Assembly: GCA_035762175.1 (NCBI GenBank)
Contig: DASTPP010000329.1
Location: forward strand, 1 to 64,000
Origin: DASTPP01 sp035762175
GTDB taxonomy: Bacteria; Myxococcota_A; Polyangia; Polyangiales; Polyangiaceae
Direction of reading: 5' to 3'
Length of the DNA stretch: 64,000 nt
Shown: positions 36,008-45,828 of the stretch, piece by piece
Position numbering within the stretch: the first letter of the stretch is position 1
Layout: each line of letters opens with the position of its first letter
The notes under the pieces: generated by a model
What the model saw: only the letters and a program-made list of their open reading frames with translations
What the model was told of the DNA's origin: nothing
The model's database searches: none
Position numbers and translations under genes: made by a program

Positions 36008-36723
36008 GGTCGTCCTCTCCTTCGCCCCCGGCGGCCGCGCGTCGCCGTGTGGGCCTTGTGTTGATTGGCGCAGCGCCGCCCCCCCGGCCGCGGACACGAA
36101 GCTCAGCGGCGGGGCGAGCGCCCTGGCAACGCCCGGTCGGCGCGTGATGCCCGAACCGTGCCAATCAAACAAGGCCGCGACCGAGGTCGAAGTGAGCGCG
36201 CTCGCGCGGCCACGCGCCGGCGCAACCCCAGGCCCATCGGCGCGGCGCGCTCGCCCCGCCCGCCGCCGCCGCAACGGGCCGAAACGTCGCCGCCCGAGCC
36301 TCACCCCCTCGGGCTAACACCACGCCGGCCGGCGCGTTATGTTTATTCAATTTGTCCACGAAGCGCCAATGAGCAAAGGTATGACGAGACGCCCTGCCCT
36401 CGCCCGTGCCCTCGCGCCGGCGTGGCCATGGCAACTTGCCCCGCGTCGCAGAACGCCCCGCGCCTCGACGACGCCCGATGCCGAAGTCGCGGCAGAGCCC
36501 CCGCGGGCCCCGGAAAGGCGAGGGCGGGCGAACGGCAGAGCTCGCCGCTCGTCGGGCAGCGACCGCAGGCAACCGGCAGAACCGCTGCTGCGCAGAATTG
36601 AGAAGGCGTGCTCTGGGCGAGCGCCTACCCATCGCCTGAGTCCGCGACGAGCCAATCCTGTGCGTTCCGCCCGACGTGCAACCTGCTCGACGCCCCTCCG
36701 CCGCTGCCCCGGCCACAAGCCGC
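36008..36723. other. Gene-free region before a transposase remnant
   Basis: No intact gene is seen in these 716 bases. A plus-strand frame from 36339 stays open into the transposase remnant, and around 36380-36450 it has a weak resemblance to an IS4 transposase N terminus (ALARALAPAWPWQLA). The resemblance is not strong enough to call. The rest is probably decayed mobile DNA. Confidence 0.45.
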
Positions 36724-37096
36724 CGCGCTGGGCGCTCGAGGAGACGTTTCGCAACCCGAAGGACATTCACTTCGGCTTGGGCCCGTCGGCAACGCACGTC
36801 GGCTCGTGCGACCGGCGCGGCCGGCTGCTCCTGCTTGCGGCCATCGCCCATGCGTTGTTGACGTTGCTCGGCGCCGCCGAGGCGAGGGAGTCGGACTAGA
36901 TCGGGAGTTTCAAACCAGCCCCAAGCGCGGTCGGGCACTTTCGCTCCTCGGTCAAGGCGTCTCCTGTTATGGTGCCCTGCCGAACATGAAGGACGAGAGG
37001 GCGCTCCTGTTGATGACCGCCTTCGGCGAGGTGGTCCGTGAACACGCGATCTTTGGCCAAAATTTTGGGATCATAGAGAGGGGCGACTCAGGGTGA
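36724..37096 (+). pseudogene. IS4-type transposase, C-terminal remnant with frameshift
   Basis: Two consecutive plus-strand frames read like the end of an IS4-family transposase. The first gives RWALEETFRNPKDIHFGLG and RLLLLAAIAHALLTLLGAA, where active relatives have the conserved W-x-x-E-E-x-F-R-D-x-K-D near the catalytic Glu. It then breaks in a frameshift near 36880. The second continues with GLDREFQTSPKRGRALSLLG and ends in a stop at 37094-37096. The DDE catalytic Asp region is missing. The flanking DNA is less GC-rich than the neighbours. This is a dead insertion sequence next to the duplicated lipoprotein gene. The family assignment rests on motif memory. Confidence 0.7.
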
Positions 37097-37216
37097 AGTT
37101 CCCAGGCCTGCCTCCGGCGCCCCTCCTTCCAGTTGATCGGGGCCGTTCGTCCGGCATGCGTGGGCGCCATGGCCCCCCAAGCCTAGCAAACCAGACTTGT
37201 TTAGCTATGCAGGCCG

Positions 37217-37232
37217 GGGTCAATAAAGACCC
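37217..37232 (-). terminator. Small GGGTC-AATAAA-GACCC hairpin
   Basis: A perfect 5-bp stem with a 6-base loop overlaps the stop codon of the Cys-rich lipoprotein gene. The stem is short, so its activity as a terminator is uncertain. Confidence 0.3.
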
Positions 37233-38752
37233 TATGGATGATCATCAGGGGGGGGACAGGGCTTCACGCTGCCGGCGTCGGCGCAGTCCGCTTGACAATA
37301 TCCATCGCAACCAATGGTGCCCAAGACATTAGGCTTGCAAGGACAGTCGACATAGCAATTCTGGCCATAGTTGTTCGGCAGGGGCGCGGCGCTACACTGC
37401 CCATTGCACTGGATGGTGCCATTCGAGCACGCGTTCGAACAGTCCTGGCCGTATCCATGAGGCAAGGGGGCCGCCGGGCAACTACCGTCGCATTGAGTCG
37501 TGGCGCTGAAACACTGATTGCCGCAGGCCTCGCCGTAGTTCGGCGGGGGTGGCGGAGCGCTGCAGGCGCCGTTGCACTGATAGGTGCCGCTGAAGCACAC
37601 GTTGCCGCACGCCTCGCCGTACTTCGGCGGGGGTGGAGGAGCACTACAACTGAGGCCATCGCACAGAATGGTGCCGCTGAAGCACGCGTTGCTGCAGGTC
37701 TGGCCGTGGTCGGGCGGCGGCGGCTTGGCCGTGCAAACGCCATCGCACCCAATGATGCCACCATGGCAGGCATTGCTACAGTCTTGCCCGTAATCGGGGG
37801 GAAGGGGATCAGCGCTGCAACTTCCGTCGCACAGAACGGTGCCGCTAAAGCAAACGTTCTGACAGGGCTTGCCATAGCCCGGGTTGCAGCCACCTCCCGA
37901 ACCGCCGCTGCCGCCCGATCCGCCAACGCCACCCGAGCCACCGGTGCCGCCTGCCCCCCCGGTGCCGGCCGCGCCTCCGGTGCCCCCCGCACCAGTGGAG
38001 CCCCCCATACCACCGGCGCCCCCTGCTCCGGCTTGCCCCCCCGTGCCCCCTGCCCCACTCGCGCCACTTAGCCCCCCCCCGCTGCCGCCCGCCCCGCCCT
38101 CGCCAACGCCGCCCGTACCGCCCCCACCCCCGGCGCCACCTGCACCGCTAGGACCGCCCCCACCAGTCCCCGCCGCCCCTGCGCTGCCGCCCCCACCCCC
38201 CGAGCCCGCGTTTGGAGCCTTCTCCACATCTTCGGGTATGACGCACGCCTCCTCACTGCACACCACCTCGGCCGGCATGCAGGTCGTCGCGCTGAAGCAG
38301 GTGCTCGCCGGCGTACAGCTAACGCCGATGCACTCGCGCAGCATCGGCACCGCCAGCTCGACCGACTGCCCCGGCAGGTAGCGGAACTCGCGCCGCGCCA
38401 CGATGCACCCCTCGTAGCCCCGGGCGGCCTCGCAGTCGTTGACCGACAGCGCCTTCACGGCCGTGACGACCTTGACGCCGATGAGCTCGCCCGAGTCGGA
38501 GCGCGGCACGAGCACCGCCAGGCCCAGGCTGTTCTTGCCGTCGCCCCCTTTCTCGCAGACGGTGAGCGTGGCCGCCGGGTTTGCGCTCTCGAGCTCGCCC
38601 GGCCGCCCCACGGTGACGGTGGTGCCGTGCAGCTCGTCGCAGCCGAGGTCGGTCGACAGCCGCAGCTTGACCTCGGTCGGCTCTTGGCACGCGCCCGCCG
38701 CCAACAGGCCGGACGCCGAAAACAAAAACCACCCCTTCGCGTTCGCCCTCAT
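37232..38752 (-). CDS. Lipoprotein with Gly-rich linker and seven Cys-rich repeats (locus A)
   Basis: This 506-residue protein has a lipoprotein leader (SASGLLAAGAC). Residues 20-165 form a domain also found in the protein at 59062: the CQE-T-(K/R)LR/N start after the lipobox, a VPRSDSGELIGVKVV-like strand, the RYLPGQSVELAVPM-CIGVSC-P-STC core and a CMP---V-CS---C pair. A GGAGG-type linker of about 110 residues follows. Seven Cys-rich repeats of about 26 residues (YG--C-N-CFSGT--CDG-CSA-PPPP) finish the protein. It is probably surface- or periplasm-exposed and disulfide-rich. It lies divergent from the locus A kinase. The ATG at 38752 fits the leader; 38764 is an alternative. Confidence 0.8.
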   Translation of the reverse strand: MRANAKGWFLFSASGLLAAGACQEPTEVKLRLSTDLGCDELHGTTVTVGRPGELESANPAATLTVCEKGGDGKNSLGLAVLVPRSDSGELIGVKVVTAVKALSVNDCEAARGYEGCIVARREFRYLPGQSVELAVPMLRECIGVSCTPASTCFSATTCMPAEVVCSEEACVIPEDVEKAPNAGSGGGGGSAGAAGTGGGGPSGAGGAGGGGGTGGVGEGGAGGSGGGLSGASGAGGTGGQAGAGGAGGMGGSTGAGGTGGAAGTGGAGGTGGSGGVGGSGGSGGSGGGCNPGYGKPCQNVCFSGTVLCDGSCSADPLPPDYGQDCSNACHGGIIGCDGVCTAKPPPPDHGQTCSNACFSGTILCDGLSCSAPPPPPKYGEACGNVCFSGTYQCNGACSAPPPPPNYGEACGNQCFSATTQCDGSCPAAPLPHGYGQDCSNACSNGTIQCNGQCSAAPLPNNYGQNCYVDCPCKPNVLGTIGCDGYCQADCADAGSVKPCPPPDDHP

Positions 38753-39193
38753 GCCACGAACCATATCGCATCGATTCGACATGCTGAAACAAAATTGCTT
38801 CTATACCTGCAGCGCGATGCGCGGCGGCAATCTTGTTAAGACTGTCGCCTCCGACGCACCGCCCGCGGCGAGGCGGCGAGGGCATGGCGACGCGGCAGAG
38901 GGCGCAATTCGTGGACTTTTCTGGCTCGACGCGGTCATAAGCCGCCTTCGCCCGTGCGCCCGAGCGCGGCGGCGGAGGTGCGCGCAAGCCCTCGCTCGTC
39001 GGCTACCCGTTACGCCATTCATGTACACACCTAACTTTGTCGTCACGCGGGGCAATCGACAAAAGATTCTAGGCAAGGGTTGAGTCATGAGCTTAGGATG
39101 AGTGCCGGGTGACCGAGGTGCGGTCGCCGATGTCGGGGGCCCGCAAGCAGGCCCCGCTCTCCTTCTTTTCTCTCTCGGGGCGAGGCTTCGCGC
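38753..39193. promoter_or_regulatory. Divergent promoter region of locus A
   Basis: These 441 bases separate the Cys-rich lipoprotein and the kinase gene. An AT-richer patch (38775-38815, with GAAACAAAATTGCTTC) lies before the lipoprotein start. Closer to the kinase, CTAGGCAAGGGTT (39069-39081) and TTAGGATG (39093-39100) recur, with the same 24-base offset, at 61471-61502 before the locus B kinase. GGCAAG and TAGGAT are 16 bases apart, as in a -35/-10 pair. The leader GGGGCGAGGCTTCGCGC before the ATG is also shared with locus B. No gene is seen. Confidence 0.55.
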
Positions 39194-40882
<1,689 letters not shown>

Positions 40883-40915
40883 ACCTCCCACGTACCACGC
40901 AGAAGGCGTACGCGA

Positions 40916-41833
40916 ATGATAAACCACCGTCTCCTTCGCCAACGACATGCCCTCTTGCTGGCGCTCGCCCTCGCGGGTGTCGCGCCCGCCGCGTCCGCCG
41001 AACCGCCGTCGGGCGCGGCGCCATCGCGAGCCGCTGGGGGGGCGACGAAGAGCGCCCAGGCGAGCACGCTTTCGCGCGCGGCCGCGCCCGACCAGGGCGC
41101 CGCCGCGGCCGACGGGCCCGATGCCCGAGCGACCCGGAGCGCCGAGCTGAAGCGCAAGGGCAACGACGCCTGGGACGCCGGCGCCTACGGCGAGGCCATC
41201 GCTTACTACGAAGAGTGGGCGAGGGTGTCGCAAGACCCAAAGGCCTTTTACAACCTGGCCTCGGCCTGCCAGAAGGTCGGGCGCAACGCCGAAGCGCTCA
41301 CCTGGCTTCAGCGCTTTCAAGAGAAGGCCTCGCCGGACGAGCGCGCCCAGGCGCCCAATGTGCCGCGTCGCATCGCCACCCTGCGCAACAAGGTTGCCCT
41401 GCTCAAGGTCAACGTCAACGTGGCCGGCGCCCGCGTGCTGGTGCGCAACTCGGTCGTCGGCACCAAGCCCCCCGAGGGGCCGCTCGAGGTGCCCGTGAAC
41501 GCCGGCCACGCGGTCATCGAGATCAACGCCGAGGGCTACAAGCCCTACCGCGATGAGCTCGAGCTGCCGAGCGGCAGCCCCGCGGTGGTCACGGTGCACC
41601 TGACCCAACAGGGCGACCTCAAGCCGAGCACCGGGGGGTTCATCTTTCGTGACCGCCTCGTCGACAAAAAGCCCTTCTGGTCGCAGTGGTGGTTCTGGGC
41701 CGGCGCCAGCGTGCTGGTCGCCGGCGGCGCGGCCACGATCTACGCCCTCTCGACCGAGAAGGGGCACACCGAGGGCGGTCCGCTAATTCCCACGAGCACC
41801 GCCCTCCCTTCCCGCATCGGCCTGAGCTTTTGA
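40916..41833 (+). CDS. PEGA/TPR secreted protein with C-terminal membrane anchor (locus A)
   Basis: This 305-residue protein has a signal peptide (ALLLALALAGVAPAASA), an Ala-rich linker, and a TPR-like helical pair from about residue 77 (GNDAWDAGAYGEAIAYYEEW, FYNLASACQKVGRNAEALTWLQRF). A PEGA-type beta domain follows (LLKVNVNVAGARVLVRNSVVGTKPPEGPLEVPVNAG). The C terminus carries PFWSQWWFWAGASVLVAGGAATIYAL, a likely membrane anchor, and a short tail. It therefore faces the periplasm. It follows the kinase gene after 33 bases, so the kinase and this protein are very likely co-expressed. Paralogues occur at 63279 and, in decayed form, at 45817. Confidence 0.88.
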   Translation: MINHRLLRQRHALLLALALAGVAPAASAEPPSGAAPSRAAGGATKSAQASTLSRAAAPDQGAAAADGPDARATRSAELKRKGNDAWDAGAYGEAIAYYEEWARVSQDPKAFYNLASACQKVGRNAEALTWLQRFQEKASPDERAQAPNVPRRIATLRNKVALLKVNVNVAGARVLVRNSVVGTKPPEGPLEVPVNAGHAVIEINAEGYKPYRDELELPSGSPAVVTVHLTQQGDLKPSTGGFIFRDRLVDKKPFWSQWWFWAGASVLVAGGAATIYALSTEKGHTEGGPLIPTSTALPSRIGLSF

Positions 41834-42008
41834 AGAGCCCGCGGCCGAGGCGGCCCGCCCGGAGAGTACATGCGCGTGCCCCAGCCAACCCGCGCCCGAG
41901 GGACGCGCGCCCGGACACGCGCGCCCGCGGGGCTCGAGCGTCAGGCCAGACGCCCACGCCCGAGAGGCGCGAGGGCCCGAGCGTGAACCGACCGACGGCG
42001 CCCGGAAG

Positions 42009-42116
42009 GTCCCGGGCGTGCGGCGAGCGAACGCAGCCGCGCGCCCGAGCGGCCCGGGCGCGCGGCGAGCGAACGCAGCTACGCGCCCGAGGGGTCCGGG
42101 TGCGCGGCGAGCGAGC
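42009..42116. repeat. 42-bp tandem repeat, about 2.6 copies
   Basis: The unit CCCGGGCGTGCGGCGAGCGA followed by acgcagcngcgcgcccgagcgg begins at 42011, 42053 and 42095, an exact 42-base period, with a few substitutions. It runs up to the stop codon of the gene at 42117. The same 42-base period occurs inside that gene's N terminus and in the arrays at 43.3-44.0 kb. Confidence 0.7.
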
Positions 42117-43079
42117 TCACTCGACCGGGTCGAGCCCGCCCGAGCCCCCGTCGCTCGGTGCTTCGCCCCCGCCGCCTGACCCCTGGCCGCGGCTACGGCG
42201 CGTGAAGAGCGAGGGCATCAGCACGTTCACGTCGCCCTTGCCCCAGCGCAGGTAGGTCAGCGCCCGGCGGCCCTGGTCGTAGGTGCGCACCACCAGCCGG
42301 AAGAGCCGGGCGGTCGCCTCCTCGTACTCGCGCGCTTGGCGCCGGCCGTCGGTGCCCACCCGCTGCTTGCCGAGCGCGTCGACGAGCTGCATCCCCAGGT
42401 CGTAGGCGCGCTCGACGTCGGCGGGGTCGAGCCGCGTCTTGGCCAAGAGCTCGGCGCCGCCCGCCTGAAAGAGCTGCGAGAGCGCGATGAGATCGTTCGC
42501 CTTGTCGAGGTGCCCGGTGCCGCGGCGAATGGCCGAGACGCGCTCGGGGTCGACGAAGCCCAGGAGGGCGAGCCCCTCGGCCGCGACGAGCATTCGCTCG
42601 CGCAGCGGCGTCGCCTCGGCGAGCAGCGTCTGCACCCGCGTGGCAAGCTCGGACGAAGGGATCGTCAACAAATACACGTGCAAGAGCGCCCGCGCGTAGT
42701 CGGGCAGCTTGCGCAACCGGTCGACGTCAAAGTCATGAAGCAGCGCAATCTCGTCGATGTGCGCCTCGACGTTCGGCTGGGCGCCCAGCGTGATGGCCAC
42801 CACATCGGGAACATAGGCGGTAACGCGGCCGACCTCTTCGTCGGGCAGCGCCCAGACCTCGTCCTCGACCCGCTCGTACGAGAGCGATGCCTCGTCGGCC
42901 TCGGGCGGGGCTCGCTCGCCCGGGGCCTGCGCCGCTTCGGCCTCGGGCGGGGCTCGCTCGCCCAGGGCCCGGCCCGCTTCGGCCTCGGGCGGGGTTCGCT
43001 CGACCGGGGCCTGGGCCTCGTCGGCCTGCGCCGGCTCGTTCGGGGTATCAGAAATCGTCGTCGTGCTCACGGGGTCCAT
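42117..43079 (-). CDS. Hypothetical helical protein with 14-residue N-terminal repeats
   Basis: This 320-residue protein is not recognised. There is no signal peptide or membrane segment. Residues 15-65 contain three repeats of about 14 residues (ERAPPEAEAAQAPG type), coded by 42-base units. The rest is helix-rich and acidic: a PDYARALLHVYLLTIPSSEL helix, an REEA-type segment PLRERMLVAAEGLALLGFVDPERVSAI, and DLIALSQLFQAGGAELLAK. A Gly-rich, Ser-rich tail ends it. The ATG at 43079 has GAAAGG next to it. It lies downstream of the locus A PEGA/TPR gene, convergent with it, and divergent from the 42-bp repeat region. Confidence 0.6.
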   Translation of the reverse strand: MDPVSTTTISDTPNEPAQADEAQAPVERTPPEAEAGRALGERAPPEAEAAQAPGERAPPEADEASLSYERVEDEVWALPDEEVGRVTAYVPDVVAITLGAQPNVEAHIDEIALLHDFDVDRLRKLPDYARALLHVYLLTIPSSELATRVQTLLAEATPLRERMLVAAEGLALLGFVDPERVSAIRRGTGHLDKANDLIALSQLFQAGGAELLAKTRLDPADVERAYDLGMQLVDALGKQRVGTDGRRQAREYEEATARLFRLVVRTYDQGRRALTYLRWGKGDVNVLMPSLFTRRSRGQGSGGGGEAPSDGGSGGLDPVE

Positions 43080-43339
43080 CCTTTCGAAGGCGGCGCCTCG
43101 GCCGCTCAAGGGGGGCCCACCCGCCGAGTGGCGGGCAGGCGCGTTGCGTTTCTGAAGTCCCTTCGGCCAGCCCCCGACCCGGTTGCTAGCGACCCGTCGA
43201 TTTTTTTTGGTCCCGAAAAACCCCGCGAATCGGCCCCTGGGCGACCCGCCCCTACGCCCCCCCCACCCCCGGCGCGGCCCACCCTCGAGGCGCTCGAACC
43301 CCCGCTACCGTCACCCCGCCCTCCTGCCGGGGTCGCCCC

Positions 43340-43590
43340 CTGACCTTGCGAACCCCTGCCCCCGTTCGCCGAGGTCGCCTCACGGCATCGCGAACCCCTG
43401 CCCCTGTTCGCCGAGGTCGTCTCACGGCATCGCGAACCCCTGCCCCCGTTCGCCCAGGTCGCCTCACGCCACCGCGAACCCCTCCCCCCGTTCGCCGAGG
43501 TCGAGCCATGCCGCAGCGAACCCCTCCCCGCCGTTCGCGGAGGTCGCTCCTAGGACGTCGCGAACGACCCGCCCCGTTCGCCGGGGCGTC
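43340..43590. repeat. 42-bp tandem array, left half (inverted orientation)
   Basis: Units beginning GCGAACCCCTGCCCCCGTTC followed by gccgaggtcgcctcacggcatc start at 43348, 43390, 43432, 43474, 43516 and about 43560. The period is 42 bases except for the last step of 44. The reverse complement contains the core CGACCTCGGCGAACGGG, which is also the core of the array at 43.8-44.0 kb in the opposite orientation. No spacer DNA is present, so this is not a CRISPR array. Confidence 0.8.
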
Positions 43591-43792
43591 GATCGACCCG
43601 AATTCATACCCAGACCCTCCGGTCAAAGACCTGGATCGACCCGAAGTCGAAGCCAGACCCTTCGACCCAGGTCGCTGGACGACCTCGACCCCATACCTCG
43701 ACCCGTTGTTTCAGGTCATGCGTCGACTCGAAAGAACGGTGAGCCCTATGGGGTCGACGTCATTTGACGACCCAAGCGCAAGGGTCGGCCGA
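43591..43792. repeat. Degenerate centre between the two 42-bp arrays
   Basis: Elements beginning GATCGACCCGA recur at 43591 and 43634, and GACGACCTCGACCC at about 43678, spaced roughly 43-44 bases, so the array degrades through this centre instead of stopping. No gene is supported here. Confidence 0.5.
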
Positions 43793-45090
43793 TGATCGCG
43801 GGTCGCGCGACGACTTCGGCGAAGGGTTCGGGGCTCGAACCGGGTCGTCCGACGGCCTCGGCGAACGGGTCGGGGTCTGGGCCGGGTCGCTCGACGACCT
43901 CGGCGAACGGGTCGGGGTATGACCTGGGCGGCTCAGCCACCTCGGCGAACGGGTCGGGGTCTGGGCCGGGGCGCTCGACGGCACCCACGAACGGGTCGGG
44001 GTATGGGTGGGCCCATTCGACGCCCCTCCGCAAGGGGCGCACCGTTGTGCGCTTCTCGCCAGCCCTTACGGTGTGGCCCGTGACTGGGCAGGCCCCCACG
44101 GACGAACCGACCTCGCCGACCGACGACGTCGATCTGGTGCTGCGGCACGTGTCGCGGCGGTTCCCCGAACAGTTCGCCCGCGCGCTCTTGCCCCCGGGCA
44201 GCCGGGTCGCTTCGGCCTCGTGGCTTGATACGCAGGTCACCGCGCGCCAGCGAAGGCTCGACCGCGCGCTCGACGTGCGCACCGCGGCCGGCGGCCGCCG
44301 CCTCTTGCATACCGAGTGGCAGCTTCGTTTCGAGGCCGACCTGCCCTTTCGCGTCTACGAGTACCACGCCCTGCTCGCCCTCTCGTTGCACGACGAGCTC
44401 GAGGCGGCCAAGGCCAGCGCCAGGCCCCCGCGCCCGCCGGGCGCCGCCCTTGCGCCGCCCCGCATCGAGAGCACCGTGGTGCTGCTCTCGGGCCGCGAAG
44501 AGCCTTGGCCGGCGTGGGGCGAGTACCGAACCTCGCCCGAGGGCGCGCCCTTCTCGGGGGTACGGTTTCGAATCGAGGCAGTCTACCAGCGCCGGGTGGC
44601 CGAGCTCGAGGCCAAGGGCAGCCCCCTGTGGATGATCTTCGCCCCGCTCGCCGTCGACGCCACGCCCGCGCGCATGGCCCAGGTCGTCGAGGCGTTGCGC
44701 CGCCGGTCGTCGCCGCGCGACTTCGACGAGCTCGCCCTGGCGATGACGGTGCTCGCCGACGCCGACCGGCGGCGGCGGCCTGGGCTGCAGCAGGCGATTG
44801 TGGCACACTTGCCGAGGGAGCTCGTCATGCAGAACTGGATCTACAAGCAGGGGCTCGCGAAGGGCATCGAGCAGGGCATCGAACAAGGCATCGAGCGGGG
44901 CATCGAGCGGGGGCTACGTCTGTTCGAGCGCGTGCTCGAGCGCCGGCTCGGCCGCCCCCTGAGCGAGGCCGAGCGCGGCGCGCTGGCGCGGCGCTTTCAG
45001 ACGCTGGGGCCCGACCGGCTGGGCGACGTGGCGACCGAGCTGTCGGGCGAGGCGCTCGCGGCGTGGTTGAACGACGCGGACGCGCGCTGA
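43792..45090 (+). CDS. Rpn-like PD-(D/E)XK nuclease family protein
   Basis: This 432-residue protein has the C-terminal layout of Rpn/DUF4351 proteins: a repetitive linker helix (KGIEQGIEQGIERGIERGL) followed by LRLFERVLERRLGRPLSEAERGALARRFQTL and a WLNDADAR end. The core carries LDTQVTARQRRLDRALDVRTAAGGRRLLHTEWQLRFEADLPFRVYEYHALL, where the D...E-x-Q pattern fits the PD-(D/E)XK site. The first about 75 residues are coded by five 42-base repeats (SANGSGSGPGRST). Translation may begin at this ATG (AGGG 7 bases upstream) or at the GTG codons 44071/44080, after the repeats. Such nucleases can promote recombination in E. coli; function here is inferred. Confidence 0.7.
   Translation: MIAGRATTSAKGSGLEPGRPTASANGSGSGPGRSTTSANGSGYDLGGSATSANGSGSGPGRSTAPTNGSGYGWAHSTPLRKGRTVVRFSPALTVWPVTGQAPTDEPTSPTDDVDLVLRHVSRRFPEQFARALLPPGSRVASASWLDTQVTARQRRLDRALDVRTAAGGRRLLHTEWQLRFEADLPFRVYEYHALLALSLHDELEAAKASARPPRPPGAALAPPRIESTVVLLSGREEPWPAWGEYRTSPEGAPFSGVRFRIEAVYQRRVAELEAKGSPLWMIFAPLAVDATPARMAQVVEALRRRSSPRDFDELALAMTVLADADRRRRPGLQQAIVAHLPRELVMQNWIYKQGLAKGIEQGIEQGIERGIERGLRLFERVLERRLGRPLSEAERGALARRFQTLGPDRLGDVATELSGEALAAWLNDADAR
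43815..44020. repeat. 42-bp tandem array, right half (direct orientation)
   Basis: Units with the core CGACCTCGGCGAACGGGTCG followed by gggtctgggccgggtcgct start at 43816, 43858, 43900, 43942 and 43984, an exact 42-base period. The array overlaps the beginning of the Rpn-like frame and mirrors the left half. Confidence 0.8.
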
Positions 45091-45193
45091 GGGGGGCGCG
45101 GGCGGCGAGGACGTGTGTTCGGAGCCCGAGGGAGCGGGTCGAGCTGGCACAAGAGCGCCAGCGCCGGGGCGTGCGCGAGACGAGAGTGGCTAG

Positions 45194-45828
45194 TCAGTAC
45201 GAGAACACGAGGACCGCTCGTGAACGGTTGACCACGCTATTGTCGCCGACTTGGCCGAACTCGTTGCCCCCCCCAACACCACAGCGTTCGATCGGCCAAC
45301 GTAGCGCACGCGTGGAAGTCTCCGAGGGCGAGGCGAGTCGTGCCCGAGAGCGGCACATCTTCGGCTGTGACGGCGACGTTAGGCAACGCCCCGGGCGGGG
45401 TCGAGCCGTTTGCCCTTTGCCCCCGATCGCCTCGCCCCCAGCACAGCGCGCGCCCGTTGCTCTGCCGGGCGCAAGCCTGCTGCTGGCCGAGGCCAATGTC
45501 CGTCACGTTCGCCAATGGCTTACCGGCCGCCTCTTCGATGACGATCGGGAGGCTACTGGACGGGACAGGCGTGGGGCCGAGTTGATTCCAGTCATTGTGC
45601 CCCCAACAACGGACTTGACCGCCCGCGAGCAGCGCACACGTGAACGTGCCGCATTGCCGACCGCGATTTGCCGAACGTCCGTCGGCATGCCCGCGACGCT
45701 GGTCAACATCTGCGAGGGGGTCAGCACCGGCTCGCCCAAGACGCCATTGCCGGTAGTGCCACTTTGGTTGTAGCCCCAGCAGAACGCGTTGCGCCCCCCC
45801 TCGAGCCACGCGCAGGAGGGCGACCGCG
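45194..45828 (-). pseudogene. RCC1 propeller fragment, two frameshifts
   Basis: The minus strand reads four RCC1 blades: AWLEGGRNAFCWG, TFTCALLAGGQVRCWG, QQACARQSNGRALCWG and FHACATLADRTLWCWG. They are interrupted by a frameshift near 45660 and by another at an 8-base C run (45267-45274). After the second frameshift the normal blade ending G-NEFGQVGDN resumes and ends in a stop at 45194. The right end stops abruptly at the PEGA/TPR remnant that runs in the opposite direction. This is the C-terminal half of an RCC1 gene. Sequencing error at the homopolymer cannot be excluded. Confidence 0.65.

Noticed and set aside
36339..36723. Full-length transposase starting near 36339
   Set aside because: The N-terminal two thirds lack the catalytic Asp regions and read as low-complexity, so only the C-terminal remnant is called.
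39069..39100. Sigma-54 promoter before the kinase
   Set aside because: GG and GC elements are present but not at the required -24/-12 spacing of 10 bases; the shared motif fits a -35/-10 pair better.
43252..43795. Overlapping Arg/Pro-rich frames across the left 42-bp array
   Set aside because: Several frames stay open on both strands because 42 is a multiple of 3. None has a fold or start signal.
43340..44020. Possible CRISPR array
   Set aside because: The units are contiguous with no unique spacers, and no cas gene lies in the window.
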